Assembly: GCA_030549495.1 (NCBI GenBank)
Contig: JAUIRK010000297.1
Location: 186,001-250,000, forward strand
DNA length: 64,000 nucleotides
Source of the DNA: Nectonema munidae
Lineage: Eukaryota; Nematomorpha; Nectonematoida; Nectonematidae
Reading direction: 5' to 3'
Shown here: one piece after another, positions 1-11,265 of the stretch
Numbering within the stretch: the stretch's first letter is position 1
Layout: every line of letters starts with the position of its first letter
Notes under the pieces: model-generated
What the model was told of the DNA's origin: nothing
Database searches by the model: none
The model's input: the letters and a program-made list of their open reading frames with translations, nothing else
Program-made: the position numbers and the translations under genes

Positions 1-1826
1 TTTATATAAGATTATTGTGTAAGATTGGTGCAAAACCAAAAATTTTAGGGGGGGGGGGGCAAAGATTAATACAGGGGGAGGGGCACGTGCCCCAAAATTA
101 TATAGGTAGCGCGGGCACTGTGCATAGGGTATATTTTAATATATCACAACTTTTTATTAATGATTTGGGTTTTTATGGTCTACTTCACTTTTTGATACTC
201 AATCTTCATAAAAACAACCATCATGTTCATTTGAATCTGTAGTGATTTCGCTTTCTGTTTTATTACCAATAAACTAAAAATTTGTAAACATATCAAAAAA
301 ATTTCTATCATTTTGATAATTTTATTCCTCAGTCTAGTCATGCATGAGATTTCAGAATCGCTGTTCGTCATTTAGAAGGCATATTGCATCTATTATTTAA
401 AAATGGAATAGAAACTAAAATTAAAAGTTTTTTTTTACTAAATATATTTTTATACTTATTATCTATCTATCTATCTTACATATAATATTTTTTATGTCTA
501 AAAATGATTTACAACAATTTCATATATACGATTTTTTTCTTATTTATATGATTTCTTTAGAATTTTTGCACACTTATTCAACTTGATGAAAGCTTTCAAT
601 TAAAAAATAAATACTTTTTTAAAAAGTACAAAATTTAAGAAAACTGGACGTTGACACAAAAAACCGGAATCGTTGTATTTTGAAGGATGATTTTAATAAA
701 ATATAATCTATTTTTGATCATTTAGTCTAAATATTGAAAAAAATATTATAAAAAATTGTTACTTTGTTTTGTTGGCTCCTGCAATTCAAAAGAAGTGAAT
801 CACATCAATAACATCAGTTTTCAATAATATGAAAACTAAACTACATAGGAAAGCTCATAATTTATCTCAGATAAATTAATGTTCTTAATGATAACACAAT
901 TTCTAAAAAGATTAATTTTGACTTTGTAGCATCGATTAAATACCAAAACAAAAATTAATGGATTTAATACAATAAAACCCACATGAAAATTATTTAATGC
1001 TACTCAAAGAGATCTTTAGAAATTTGGTACTAATATATATCTTATCAAAAAAACTTTCTTTTTACACAAATGTCTCTCCATTTGTTCATATCAAAATTGA
1101 GAAGAGCACATTTTGTTATAAAAAATAAACGAAAGCCTTTTATATAGATCAACGCATAAACAAAGATAACTGACGGTAAAAAAAGTTTCCCGTCTTTACT
1201 TTTATGGTTCTGGTAGATAGTGTCAAAATTATCAGGAGTTGCCTGCCCTATCCAACCTCCTGAGGTTTTAGAAGATATATATACACTATTGTTTAATTTT
1301 ATGTTGTCTTCCTTGGTGTTTCCAGACCTATATTATAAGACCATACTATTAATCATTCTCTCATATTGATTTTTTTTATGTTTTTTTTGGAAATATTAAA
1401 CTGAAAAATTTAGATTATTAAAAGTTGAAAAAATATATCACAATGATATACAAAACGTTTAAAAACAGATAGGAAACTTTTCACATAGAGGTTAATGACA
1501 TTGATACAGTTGAAATCATATGATCATCTATATTTGTTTTGGAGTTGATTTCTGTAAATATTTGAATATAATTTTCTGAATAGGAAAAATTAGGTTTCAA
1601 ATGTCACTAAGGCGCATTTACATTGTTAAAGAATGAAAATATTTGTGATGTTTTTGAAATCATTATTTTCAGTACTGGGATACTGTCTAGTTCATAGATC
1701 TTATAATTTGCTTATGTCCCGCTCAAACTATAAACAACCTGCTCCAGTCATTGTGTGGATGTTATGAGGACTGGCTTGAATCTCACGCCTACCCAAACAA
1801 ACAGATGAAAAGTAAAACATGAAAAC
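1..1826. other. AT-rich non-coding stretch
   Basis: No coding region is recognisable. There is a short TATC microsatellite near 461-476. A G-run followed by a GC-rich patch (about 49-105) contains CAGGGGGAGGGGCACGTGCC, which resembles a hAT-type terminal inverted repeat, but no partner end is visible. It lies downstream of the last recognised collagen exon on the minus strand, so further 3' exons may lie outside the window. Confidence 0.5.
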
Positions 1827-1952
1827 TTTTGTTCCATTCACTCCCAAGAATCCAGGAACTCCGTGTCCTCCATTCTGTCCGTTTTTTCCATCATTTCCAT
1901 TTCTTCCATTACTTCCGGGTTTCCCATTTCTTCCACCCATTCCCTCGACGCC
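1827..1952 (-). CDS. Collagen Gly-X-Y exon (126 bp)
   Basis: This is one internal exon of a minus-strand collagen. After a TGCCTAG acceptor it reads 42 codons as Gly-X-Y triplets, starting GVEGMGGRNGKPGSNG and ending GFLGVNGTK. It starts and stops at codon boundaries. One irregularity (GVEGMGG) breaks the triplet register near the N-terminal end. The downstream donor is GTTTTC, weaker than the GTAA donors of its sister exons. It is Asn- and Lys-rich at the X and Y positions and poor in Pro, so it is not a vertebrate-like fibrillar chain. Length and phase match the exons at 4345, 21108 and 23502. Family: collagen triple helix; chain type unknown. The exon ends are inferred from splice consensus and register, not from transcript data. 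Confidence 0.8.
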
Positions 1953-2092
1953 CTAGGCAAAACGATAAATGAAAAATAGTTTATGCGTTAAATCTGTTCT
2001 TTTATACACAGTAGATCCATACAAATTTTTTTGTACTATTTAATGGCGTCTTCATAATTAAAAAAATCTCTTCCTACTGGTCTTGTGAGTTA

Positions 2093-2810
2093 TGTCGTAG
2101 AATAAATTGTAAAAACATGCTTGTATGTTTTTCTTGTTATAAATGGTTCTGCATTGAATATCAAGAGATTTCTCAAGAATTTATTAAATTTTATTATGAA
2201 TTTTTGCGATGGATTTGTAAATCTATCAATGTTCTTGATAAAAAAAACTAAGGACAATAATGGCATTGTTGAAAATCATATGAATAATGTTTTTAACAAA
2301 AAAATGAATGACGTAGAGATATTGCTGAAACTCATATGAATAATAAACTCTCTAAAATGGATGATAAGCTTGATATTTTGACTGAATACACCGCATGTAC
2401 TAAAGCTTATTATAATGCTTTGAAGTCCAAAGTTAATGAAGTCAATTCGTTCACGACATCTATTCCTGAAAATGACGATTCTAGCTTCTTAGATAAATTC
2501 TCTTCTTAAAGGTAGAAAATCCTTACGTTTTGCTGGAAAGTTTTTTCAAAGACATGTGAGGATCAATTTAAACGTTTACTTGCAAATAATATTAATCCTA
2601 AGATTTATCAAGTAATGACTTTTATTTATTCATTCATTTTTATTCTATGAAACTTTATTCTTATAATATTTATAAGCACTGTTCAAATTGCTGCTTCATC
2701 CGTCATGTAAGTTCTAATGCTAAAAATAGTAGTGTGTGTAAGTATTGTGCTGATACTCCCAATAGTAATGATTGTAGGCTTTCAGATCTTAGTATGTAGT
2801 AGTAAATTTA
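2093..2810 (+). pseudogene. LINE ORF1 remnant (PHD-like and zinc knuckle)
   Basis: This is a decayed first ORF of a CR1/Jockey-like LINE. Near 2100-2220 one frame gives a Cys/Trp pattern of PHD-finger style (CFSCYKWF, then WICKS). A Lys/Asn-rich, probably coiled-coil segment follows (about 2220-2508). Near 2670-2799 a knuckle reads HCSNCCFIRH then SSVCKYCAD. The same knuckle, CSNCCHYGH then SICKYC, occurs in the minus-strand LINE at 58.4 kb, so the two are related. Several frame changes and stops separate the pieces, and no EN or RT follows in this copy. It sits in an intron of the minus-strand collagen gene. Confidence 0.5.
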
Positions 2811-3264
2811 GATCTTAAATGTTAAGAACTTTCTTAAATTTATAAAAATTTGCTTTATACATTTTCTTTTCCAGAAGCGAAATCAGTCAGGAAGACTTAA
2901 ATAAGAAATACATCTTGATATTCAAATAAAATCTTATATATTCACTTTTAACATTTTCTGAACAAAACTTAAGATTTAGTTCATCGTGAATATAACAACT
3001 GAAAACATGTCATGCAATTTTTAAAAAATTGGAATCATATCTCGAGTAAGGAAGTCATTGAGCACGAACTATGCTTATAACTAAATTTTAGATTTAAAAT
3101 TATATTTTAAAATTGATAATATAATAAAATTGATATTTTCTATGTAAGCAAAAAATAAAAAATATCAGCAAATTTTAATTTCCAAATGGTGTAACATCAA
3201 AAAATTTTCGCGAAGTTTATTTATTTATTATTTAAATGAAGCATTTATTAACTTGTTTTGTAAA

Positions 3265-3340
3265 ATTTATTACTAACCGATAAAAGTAGGCTAACTAGTT
3301 TCGGCAAGAAGTTGCCTTCTTCAGAGGAAAAAAGATATGA
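3265..3340. repeat. Hairpin repeat related to the 12.3/20.5 kb inverted repeat
   Basis: The stretch begins TTACTAACC and ends CTTCTTCAGAGGA, the same framing words found in the inverted repeat at 12299-12451 and 20528-20681. In between, GGCAAGAAGTTGCC (3303-3316) is a 5-bp-stem hairpin. The middle is diverged, so homology is suggested rather than shown. Confidence 0.3.
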
Positions 3341-3486
3341 GTGAACAAATATGTAAGTGATATTGAATTATAAAATATAAGGTATATGTTGATGTATTTC
3401 AGTATAATTCAGTGTATTTCGGTATTTTAATGGTAACCGATATTTTAGTATACATTTATATTTTTATTAGGTGTTTAGAAGAATTC

Positions 3487-3684
3487 AATGTTTCTTAAAC
3501 TTTTTTGACGCGTGGATCAAAAATGCTCCAAAAAATTTTTCATGGATCAGTAAATTTAGATAAATTATTTTTATGTTCTATTTTTAATCGTTTGAATTTT
3601 GATCTTGTGGAAAAATAATTTATTTTGTTTTCATTGACTTTACTTAAAATATTTTTTGACGTATTGACCTATAAATGTCTTCAA
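3487..3684. mobile_element. hAT-type terminal remnant
   Basis: CAATGTTTCTTAAAC followed by a short GC-richer patch (GACGCGTGGATC) looks like the ends of ZBED-type hAT elements, which often start CAGTGGTTCTCAAAC. No transposase or matching second end is seen. The SINE copy begins right after it. Confidence 0.25.
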
Positions 3685-3831
3685 GGGACGTGAGTATGGT
3701 TGGTTAGATGCCGGAATCGATAACTCAAGGTCTTGGGTTCGATCCTACATCAAGCTTGCTTTCCTCATATTTTGATACAAGCGGCGCAATTGTGCCTTTT
3801 AGATGAAAACATACTACGGTACCATTACCAT
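3685..3831 (+). mobile_element. tRNA-like SINE, copy 1
   Basis: It shares the core of the family: GGTTGGTTAGATGC (A-box region), GGGTTCGATCC (pol III B box, GGTTCRANNCC), then CAAGCGGCGCAATTGTGCC and GATGAAAAC, ending GGTACC plus an ATTACC tail. Other copies are at 28831, 29203 and 50027 on the plus strand, and related inverted copies at 16862 and 63783. The B box identifies a pol III promoter of tRNA type. No cloverleaf is intact, so it is not a tRNA gene. Confidence 0.7.
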
Positions 3832-4344
3832 TATATTTATTTATATTTTGAATAGTATATTATCAAAAATAATTTGCACTAAAAGACTAAAAATAATTAT
3901 AAATGTCATTAATTTATACCAATATTAAAAAAAATCTTTAATATAATTAATGTTAAATACATACAGGGCTATTCTCCATACAGGGTTTTTTTCAATAAGG
4001 TGCGCGCCCCATAGCTTCTCCCTTTTTGTTTTTCGCAACCTAGTTTCACTCCCTCCCTTAGTGCATATATTGTGTGTCATTTTCTCACTGTTATATTTTT
4101 CATAAAATTTTGAACAAAGTTTTACAACAAAAGCTTAAAGTCAGTTTAACCCAAAAAATAGTTAAATTTTTTTATTTTGTTTCAAATATTTTTTATAGCC
4201 TATAAATCTCTGATCATAAATGCCTTTTCATTACATTCCCAAAAATTTACGATATTTCGGTGTATTTGGGTATATTTTGGTGTCTTTCGTTATAAAAAGT
4301 AAGCCCTAAAAAGTGAAAATTGGTGAAAAATATACAAAAATTAC

Positions 4345-4470
4345 TTTAGACCCAATAACTCCATTTTTACCATTTTTTCCATCGATTCCTGCTTTTCCAT
4401 CCGATCCTTTGTCTCCAGAAAATCCATTCGATCCTGGAACACCATTGTTTCCACAATTTCCTTTTCGTCC
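4345..4470 (-). CDS. Collagen Gly-X-Y exon (126 bp)
   Basis: Forty-two codons in an unbroken Gly-X-Y register: it opens GRKGNCGNNGVPGSNG and ends KNGKNGVIGSK, between an AAAAAG acceptor and a GTAATT donor, phase 0 at both ends. The opening GRKGNCG closely matches the opening GRKGLCG of the exon at 23502-23627, including the Cys at residue 6. That suggests exon duplication and a conserved interchain disulfide position. Length and phase equal three other exons in the window. The nearest upstream exon recognised is 21108-21233, more than 16 kb away across a piggyBac, a hAT and a LINE. Exons may be missing between them. Confidence 0.85.
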
Positions 4471-5041
4471 CTTTTTGGAATGAATATTATGAATTTATTA
4501 AAATATAATGAAAAGTGATATTATGAATGAATTAAAAATATAGGCAAAGAACAAAATCTTTATACAATACAATAATGGTAGGATAAAAATGCAGTAATTA
4601 CAGCATATTATAACAAAACATATTTGCATTTTCATGTGACATTACTCTATTAAGTCAAAGATTGAATATGTAGTCAAAGATTCAATATTTCAAACAAATA
4701 GAAACAGTGCCTTAGTCCTTTTATACATTGCTTCAGGTTTCATAAAAAAAACTATTATTGAATAGACACAAGTATATTAACCTTCGCATGACGCCCATAT
4801 GGAGTTTTACTCCACCCCCAACTTAAAAATTGAATTTCAAAAAACTTAAAATCCTTGAAACTTTTTTAACACTACGTATTTTTCAAAAACACACTTTTCA
4901 ATGCTATGAGACAAATTTTGAGAAAAAAAAAATTTTCCTGTAAAAGTATGTAGAAAAGATCAAAGAGTACACACAAAGTTTAATATGAAAAAATCAAGCT
5001 AAGCAGAATTTTATACAAAAATGCAACAGTAAATATGTCTT

Positions 5042-8000
5042 CTATTTACAATTTGGACAAATCGAGTATGAATGATGCTTGCAGACGCCCTTTTTACATT
5101 TCTGGCAATGTCTTGTCGTTCTACTTTTTTTTGAAGTAGGGCAAAATGTGCAAAAAACTCTTTTACTACTTGAAACAGGAGACGAGTCTTTGCTTTCCTC
5201 AAACCCATAAAAACTCAAAAGAGATTTTGTTTTGGAATTTATTTCTTGAATACTCGAACGTAGTTTCATCGAGTTGTAGCAAAGTTCTTTTGCTAAAGCT
5301 TTCAAAAACATCTTTCTTCCACCTTTCTTTGTCGCAGAATAAATGCTTTCTGGACAATTGTAGTTCAGAATAATCATTGCATTTAAGGCTGATATGTCTA
5401 GATAATTGGAAAAAACGGCTGAAGACCATCTTCTTATAGGTTTGTAGGAGCGATATAATCTAATCATTCGGTTAGAAACATCAACTCCACTTTTTGACTC
5501 ATTGTACGCTATAAATGACTCAGGTTTTTGCTTATCTCCAATCAACTCCAGGCTTGTAGAGTGTTGAGATGAAAGAACATAAACGGCTTTAAAATTTTTG
5601 GTAGCGTGCCTCATAGGAATGTAGGCAGCAAGGGAAGCATACTTTGAATAAATTATTCTACTTTCACATTCTTGCAACTTCAACGTCTTCAGATATTGCG
5701 GTCTTAAAATTCCAGGGACAAATCGTCGGTTTGCTTTTACAGTTCCACAAATTGTCAGGTTTTTCTCCGACATCCATTCAGCTAAATTGTGATCAGTGAA
5801 AAATCGGTCTGTGAATACACCACAGCCAATTGGTATTTCAGAAAGCCGTACTAGTCTCTTTACGATCTCATTGCCAGAGAAGTAGTTTTCACCAACACCT
5901 GGAACATATATTTCTGGTTTCAGGCAATAATAACTTTTTGAATCATTGATGTGATAGAATTTAATTCCGTAGTGGCCGGGTTTTTTGGGATCATAAATCT
6001 TGACTGGACATCTACCTCTAAATGAAACAAGTTGTTCGTCAACTGTTACTGAATCTGTAGGTGTCCAAAACTTATGACATGTGTTGAAGAAGTGATCGTG
6101 AAGGTATCTGACTGGCAAGATTCGATCATTCGGATTTCTTTGGGATTTGTCATCAAATCTCAAAAATATACTGATCAAAATATACATGTTTCTCCCGATA
6201 GCAGCTTTCAAAAATGGAATACCAAGAGAATCGGAAAAAAGATATTGAACTTTGATTTTTTGATCGTTGGACTGTCCAAGGTATAGAAGACACCCGAAGA
6301 ACGCAAGCAGCATATCAATAGTGAACTTCTCACAATATTTTCGCAAATATGCAAACTTTGGAGTAGATAATCTAAATTAAACACAACATTCATACTTTTA
6401 CGTAGTAATTCACATATGAACAAGCATACAAAACTACAAAATCATTGTATTTCATCCTTACATGAATCCCGGTATTAGCATTGTTATATATACTAAATTT
6501 CGTTTTAATATATGATGCACAAAGTTTACTGCTATGTCATATAAAACTATAATATACTGAACTTTGTTTCAAACAGTTCTACTTTATGTTTCATAGAGAA
6601 GGTTAGTCTAAAAAACTCGAAACTTTCTAATATTGATAAAAAGTTTCTAATATAATAGGTATGAATAGCCTTTTTTGTGAGTATGAAACATCCAGCAAAA
6701 ACAAGCATCCACACCTACACAAAATAAGAATACAAACACAATAACTAACAGATTGGCACACACACAAATTAACGCTAAAACACACACTCAGACTAGCACT
6801 TACATACACACATACCGGAAATGAACATTCATATCGCTACACACAACACAAACATGGATACACACCTACACGTAGACAGAAACTTGCATGCACCTTACAT
6901 AAACACATTTATACACATACATAAACATACTCTTTCACCCAAACAAATACACATATACACATATTCAGATGCACATTAGAGCTCTATAATAGGCGCGTAG
7001 CCCGTGCCGCTTTTTTGGGACCCACATTTAAAATGCGGGTATGGTTGTTCGTATCAAATTTCAGGTGGGGTTGGCGAACGCAGGTTATCCGTGAAAAAGT
7101 TCTCAAGGGGCGGGACTTTGGGTTTTGGGTTTTTCAATCAGTATAATAACAGGTTAGTGTTAGTTAGCAAAACAGAAAGATAAGTAATAAATAGAAGTAA
7201 TAGAAAGCTAAATGCAATGCAGTTTTGAAACAAAAAGATCATATTATCCTGCAAAGAAAACAAATAGAAGCACGCAATTTTTTTAAATTTCGGACGATTT
7301 TGCTGTTTCAACTTCGGGTTTGGATAGTACAGTAGAATAGTTTAGGGCGGGCGAGGCGGGGCTGTGTGGGAGGCAAAATTTCAATAGTTGAAGGGCGGGA
7401 TAGGTACAAACAAGTAAAATACGGGTACGGTCCGGATGCGGACAAACTTTTTCGACCCTCGGAGGGATCTAAACACATACACATATACGTTAGAGTTATG
7501 CGCCGGGAGGGTAAGCGGCGCAAGGAGGCCGGACGGTGCGGGTTTTGTAGAACCCGCATTCGAGATGCGGGCGTTGTTTTTAAAGTAGCGCAGGCGGATG
7601 TGGATTGTCTGTAAAAAATTGGACGGGGCGGGGCAGATGTGAGTTCCCCAATCAATATGAAATCGGGTTGGTGAGAATTCGCAAGATGGAAAGATCAGTA
7701 TGCAACAGAAGTAATAGATAGTAAAATGTAATGCCAAAAGTTTCGAAAAAAATATCATATTGTCTTGTAAAAATGGAATAGGGAAACAGCGACTTCTCTC
7801 AATTTTGGATGATCTTGCTGTTTTAGCTGCTGGTTTGGATAGTACGGTAGAATAGTTGCAAGGGGGAGGGGGTGGGTGCGACAAAATTCAAACATTTGAT
7901 TGGTGGGTGGGTACAGACTTGTTGAACGCTGGTGCAGCGCTGTGCAGACTGACAATGACAATGTTCGGGTTGGGGCGGGTGAAGACAAATTTTCTGGCCC

Positions 8001-8502
8001 GCTCAGGGCTCTAATATGCATACACACACATAAAAACACACACACTCATTCACAGAATCACATGTGTAAAAACTAAGACATACTTTTCTTCATACATACA
8101 TCAACAAAAAACGTACAAAACAAACAAAAAAAACTAGTGAGAAAAAAGTTAAAAATACTTGTAATTATCATCCATTTTTTTCTTAGTCATGTTGTAAATA
8201 TGAGTGATCAGTTCTTGCGAAAAAAACAAGGAAAACGCCTCAAGTGGTCGTGTCACATGTTTAGCAACGCCTTTTGTTCCTGAAGGATTTCTGGACAAAT
8301 TTCTTATGTTTCTTGTTTTGGGCCTTCCAGCCTTTTTAAGTGAAGGGTCCCATGAGTACAAAGTTCCATCAGAAGCTTGAAGATTTTCATCATATTCAAG
8401 ATCGCTGCTCTCAGAGCTTGAAAGGGAATAAGATGAATCCAAACTTGAAGAGTATTCTGTACTTGAGACCGAGGAAGTTTCAGAGAGAGATGAACTATCC
8501 AT
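5042..8502 (-). CDS. piggyBac transposase, two exons
   Basis: DDE transposase of the piggyBac family (DDE_Tnp_1_7; PGBD4-like). Exon 1 runs 8502-8159 and exon 2 runs 6371-5042. The donor is AA|GTATTT and the acceptor TTTAATTTAG|A, giving 1674 nt, that is 557 residues plus a stop with no frame break. This is normal for the family. Exon 1 has an acidic Ser-rich N-terminus (about residues 1-50) and the entry helix FSLFFSQELITHIYN. Exon 2 starts LSTPKFAYLRKYC and carries the three expected Asp regions: VTVDEQLVSFRGR, GVFTDRFFTDHNL and SKSGVDVSNRM. It ends in a Cys/His zinc-binding tail (CTFCP, HCQKCKKGVCKHHS, CPNCK). It would cut and paste DNA at TTAA in the nucleus. The start is the first ATG in frame with the conserved region. 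The splice is inferred from phase and family alignment, not transcripts. Confidence 0.88.
6640..6975. repeat. CA-rich simple sequence in piggyBac intron
   Basis: An interrupted ACACAC / ACATAC microsatellite fills this part of the piggyBac intron and resumes at 8015-8060 after the nested element. It contains no coding signal. Confidence 0.7.
6976..8014. mobile_element. GC-rich non-autonomous hAT-like element (dimeric)
   Basis: Two similar halves (about 6976-7470 and 7490-8014) share GGTTTGGATAGTAC, AATAGTTT/AATAGTTG, ATCATATTNTCNTG and GATNTTGCTGTTT, so the element looks like a head-to-tail dimer. The outer ends are TTAGAGCTCT and AGGGCTCTAA. Flanking octamers GATGCACA and TATGCATA match at 6 of 8 positions, consistent with a hAT-type 8-bp duplication. 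It is far richer in G and C than its surroundings. Open frames inside it are short and unlike any transposase. Confidence 0.55.
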
Positions 8503-8960
8503 TAGAAGTAGGAAAGAAACAGAAACAAGAATACGCAACAAAGAAAAATTGCAATAAGAACTATTGTTGATGAAGTTCCAGAATAACCTTGAAAACGAGG
8601 CTCACAGTTTTATCGTTTTTCAACATGCTTACGTAATACATAGGAAAAAATACAACAACCATAAATAAGGATCATGACGAAATAACATTGGAAGCCATGC
8701 TCACACCTTTATTGATTTGCAACATGCTTGACGTAATGCATACGATAGATGGTTGGAATGAGGATTCGACATATGCGAGTACACAGCGAAAAATTTCTTT
8801 CGCTAATCATACATATATGTTAGAGATAAAGATAATCGGTAAATATGTCTACATTCATTCATTTTGATTATAATAAAGAATGATGATATGGAGTTTTGAG
8901 CATTTTTTTCAAAAGTGGAGTAAAAATCCAGAGGACGTCTTTAGTGTTATACTCAATATA
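8503..8960. other. piggyBac 5' untranslated region
   Basis: The AT-rich stretch between the first ATG of the transposase and the right TIR. It should contain the transposase promoter. No specific box can be assigned. Confidence 0.5.
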
Positions 8961-9040
8961 GGGCGTCATGCGAAGGTTAAACATAAACAGGTACTTTGTA
9001 AAACATAGAAAATGAATAGGTACATATAAAGCATCAAGCA

Positions 9041-11265
9041 TTACAGTTGAAGGGGTAATTTAACAGTCCTTTTTACTTCTTCATAAATGAGTTTCTTCTT
9101 TCCAATGCCATTTCTATCTTCAATGCATTTATTCATAGCAGCTGTTATCTTCAGAAGATTTGCCTTTGTAACATCCAACAGACACTGACTAATATTAATT
9201 TCTTTGAAAATTTTAGGCTTTATAGCGTCAGCTAATCTTAAATTTGCCTTTCCAACGATCTGATTCGTCTTCTCCATTTGTCTTCACTTCCAATTCACCC
9301 CTATTAACATCTTTCTCCTTTTCATCAAGGTTTCCCTTTGGCTTGCTGCTGTTTTTCAATCATTTCTTTTTCTTCCTGTTTCTGGAGAGCAGCTTCTTTT
9401 TCTTCCTCTCCAGCAGTGCCTCCTCTTGCCTTTCAGCTTCTTCCCTTGTTTCATACTTTTGGTGGGCTTGTCTAATTGTATCCAGAATGTTTGTGAGTCT
9501 CAGTTCATTTACTCACTCATCTGACAAACGATATCTCTCAGGAGTGACCAACTTCTTGTTCACACAAAGGCTCCTTTCTATATCAGCATTGCCATGTGAC
9601 ATGCAGAGACAGGTCATTACAACTCTCTTTAAATTAGCATAATTGATCTCCGCACTAGCATCCTTTAAGCTGAAAATCATATTCCATTAGAGGTCTATCC
9701 TGATGAATTGGTCATCCATGTTGTACATCCCACTTTCATCCACTTGCTCTGACCTGTATAGTTTCCATTCATCAGTGATCTTTGAAATAATGGAATCTTC
9801 TATGGAGGGCAATGCTGAGCAGAGTTCTCTGAGGAGCTTTGTCTTGGTCCTTAACCTCAGGATGAAGACATTGAACACATCTGATGATTGGGTGATTCAG
9901 GGGTAGTTTTATCTGGAGATAGGCGCTTACCGATTGATGGAATTTTCTTATGTCATACAGGTTCACCTTCTGTTTGCCTTCATCAAGATATCCTAAGGTC
10001 TTCTCAGTGTCTGCAGCTATTTCAATGGTTTTGAGTTCGACTAAATTCTGGTTGTTATAAATATCAATTTCTTGAAGCTTTCGTGATGTTCTATTCCCAA
10101 CTACATTATTCTTAACATATCTGTTGAAGAAGGTTTTGAACGACGTTGATGATTCTTCATACAGGAGATGGATCATTGACTCTTCTTTCTGGAATTTCGT
10201 AAGAAAAGGATCAATCAAAGGCCCAACACATACCAGGAACTGAAAAAGTGCAAGGCACTTTTTGCTGGAGAGGAAATGGCAGATCTTTTGGTATCTGGTG
10301 TTCTTTTTCAGCTGTGCATTGGTGCGATCCTCTGTACTCTTTTTGGGAAGATCTATTAGGAGGTGCTCACAAAGCGGTTTCCAAGGTTTGAGAAGACGTT
10401 CCAATGCTGGTACAAGAGTTAACCACCGATACTGTACATGCCGAATGAAGAACTCTTCGATGACTTTGTACAGCTTTCCATATTGCTTTATTAACATTTG
10501 GACCATCGCTACCTAGAGATATCAACTGAGTTAATGGCATTTCAAATCCAGTATCTGTCACAGCATCTATAATCGCACTACTTACAGTCTCTGCTTTAGC
10601 ATGTCCAAACATAAGGCTCTTCAGAAACATGGTAAATTATTTCACCTTTTTGTTCATTCCAAAATCAAACAAGGACATCACACTGCTTCTTGTGTTGAGC
10701 ATAGTCGGTTTCGTGGAATTGAAATGTAAAAGGACATTGTGCTGTTCTTATTTTGAAGTGATCTCTTTTCTTATGTATGGACCAAATCCATCTGATATCA
10801 GGTATGATACCTTTGATTGCTCATGGTGAACTTGTCAGAGATCGTTCCTTGGAACATTGCATTGAATAGTCCCGCAATACGTTCGCATGATGTGTAGGAG
10901 TACTCTTGAGCAGCAACCTGCCTTGCCCATAGTGCTTCTGCTTTTGTTACTTGGTCACTGACAGATACCGAATGAAGATGCATTTTTTGTTCCACATCTC
11001 TTCCTCCTTGCTTGCTGGTATTGGCCACTTGACTGGTTGCAACAATTTCTCCATGGGATTAGAGAGTTTTTTCTTATGTCTCTTACCATCAGCATGACCA
11101 ATGAGTTGTGTAGCTCCAGTAGTTGAACATGAGATTCTCTTTTTACACAGTACACAAACGCCAGCAAAGCTGTTTGAAGAATTCTCTTTAAACCATTTGG
11201 ATAGCAGTTGGTCATTATTGTCATGTTTACTAAGCCAAGGATGATTAAATTTGGTTAGGCGTGAT
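9041..11265 (-). pseudogene. hAT transposase with BED-like zinc finger, decayed
   Basis: The order on the minus strand is N to C. Near 11250-11050 a BED-like finger reads KFNHPWLSK, then VCVLCKKRIS, then LIGHADGKRH (C-x2-C...H-x4-H). Near 10530-10500 the catalytic-core motif LISLGSDGPNVNKAIW follows. Near 10450-10380 comes QYRWLTLVPALERLLKPW. Near 9620-9540 is the hAT C-terminal dimerisation motif MSHGNADIERSLCVNK. A charged Glu/Lys-rich tail ends about 9041. At least three changes of frame and several stops break it, so it is inactive. It abuts the piggyBac on its left. Three ACTAGGAAT words at 11580-11642 may be subterminal transposase sites of this element. TIRs were not found. Confidence 0.8.

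Larger units (their letters stand above)
4781..8976 (-). mobile_element. Complete piggyBac transposon
   Basis: The ends are perfect 16-bp inverted repeats: CCTTCGCATGACGCCC at 4781-4796 and its complement at 8961-8976. Each is flanked by TTAA (4777-4780 and 8977-8980), the obligatory piggyBac target. Sub-terminal ATATGGAGTTTT and GTGGAGTAAAA motifs recur near both ends. It encodes a two-exon transposase on the minus strand that reads open, and carries a nested 1-kb GC-rich element inside its intron. It is inserted in an intron of the minus-strand collagen gene. Identical TIRs and an open reading frame suggest a young insertion. Confidence 0.93.

Noticed and set aside
7308-7884. Overlapping minus-strand open frames of 115 and 167 codons
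   Set aside because: They lie in the GC-rich dimeric element inside the piggyBac intron, are low-complexity and match no domain. They are open because of base composition.
9244-9642. Plus-strand open frame rich in Ser and Phe
   Set aside because: It is the antisense of the Lys/Glu-rich tail and C-terminal motif of the minus-strand hAT transposase.
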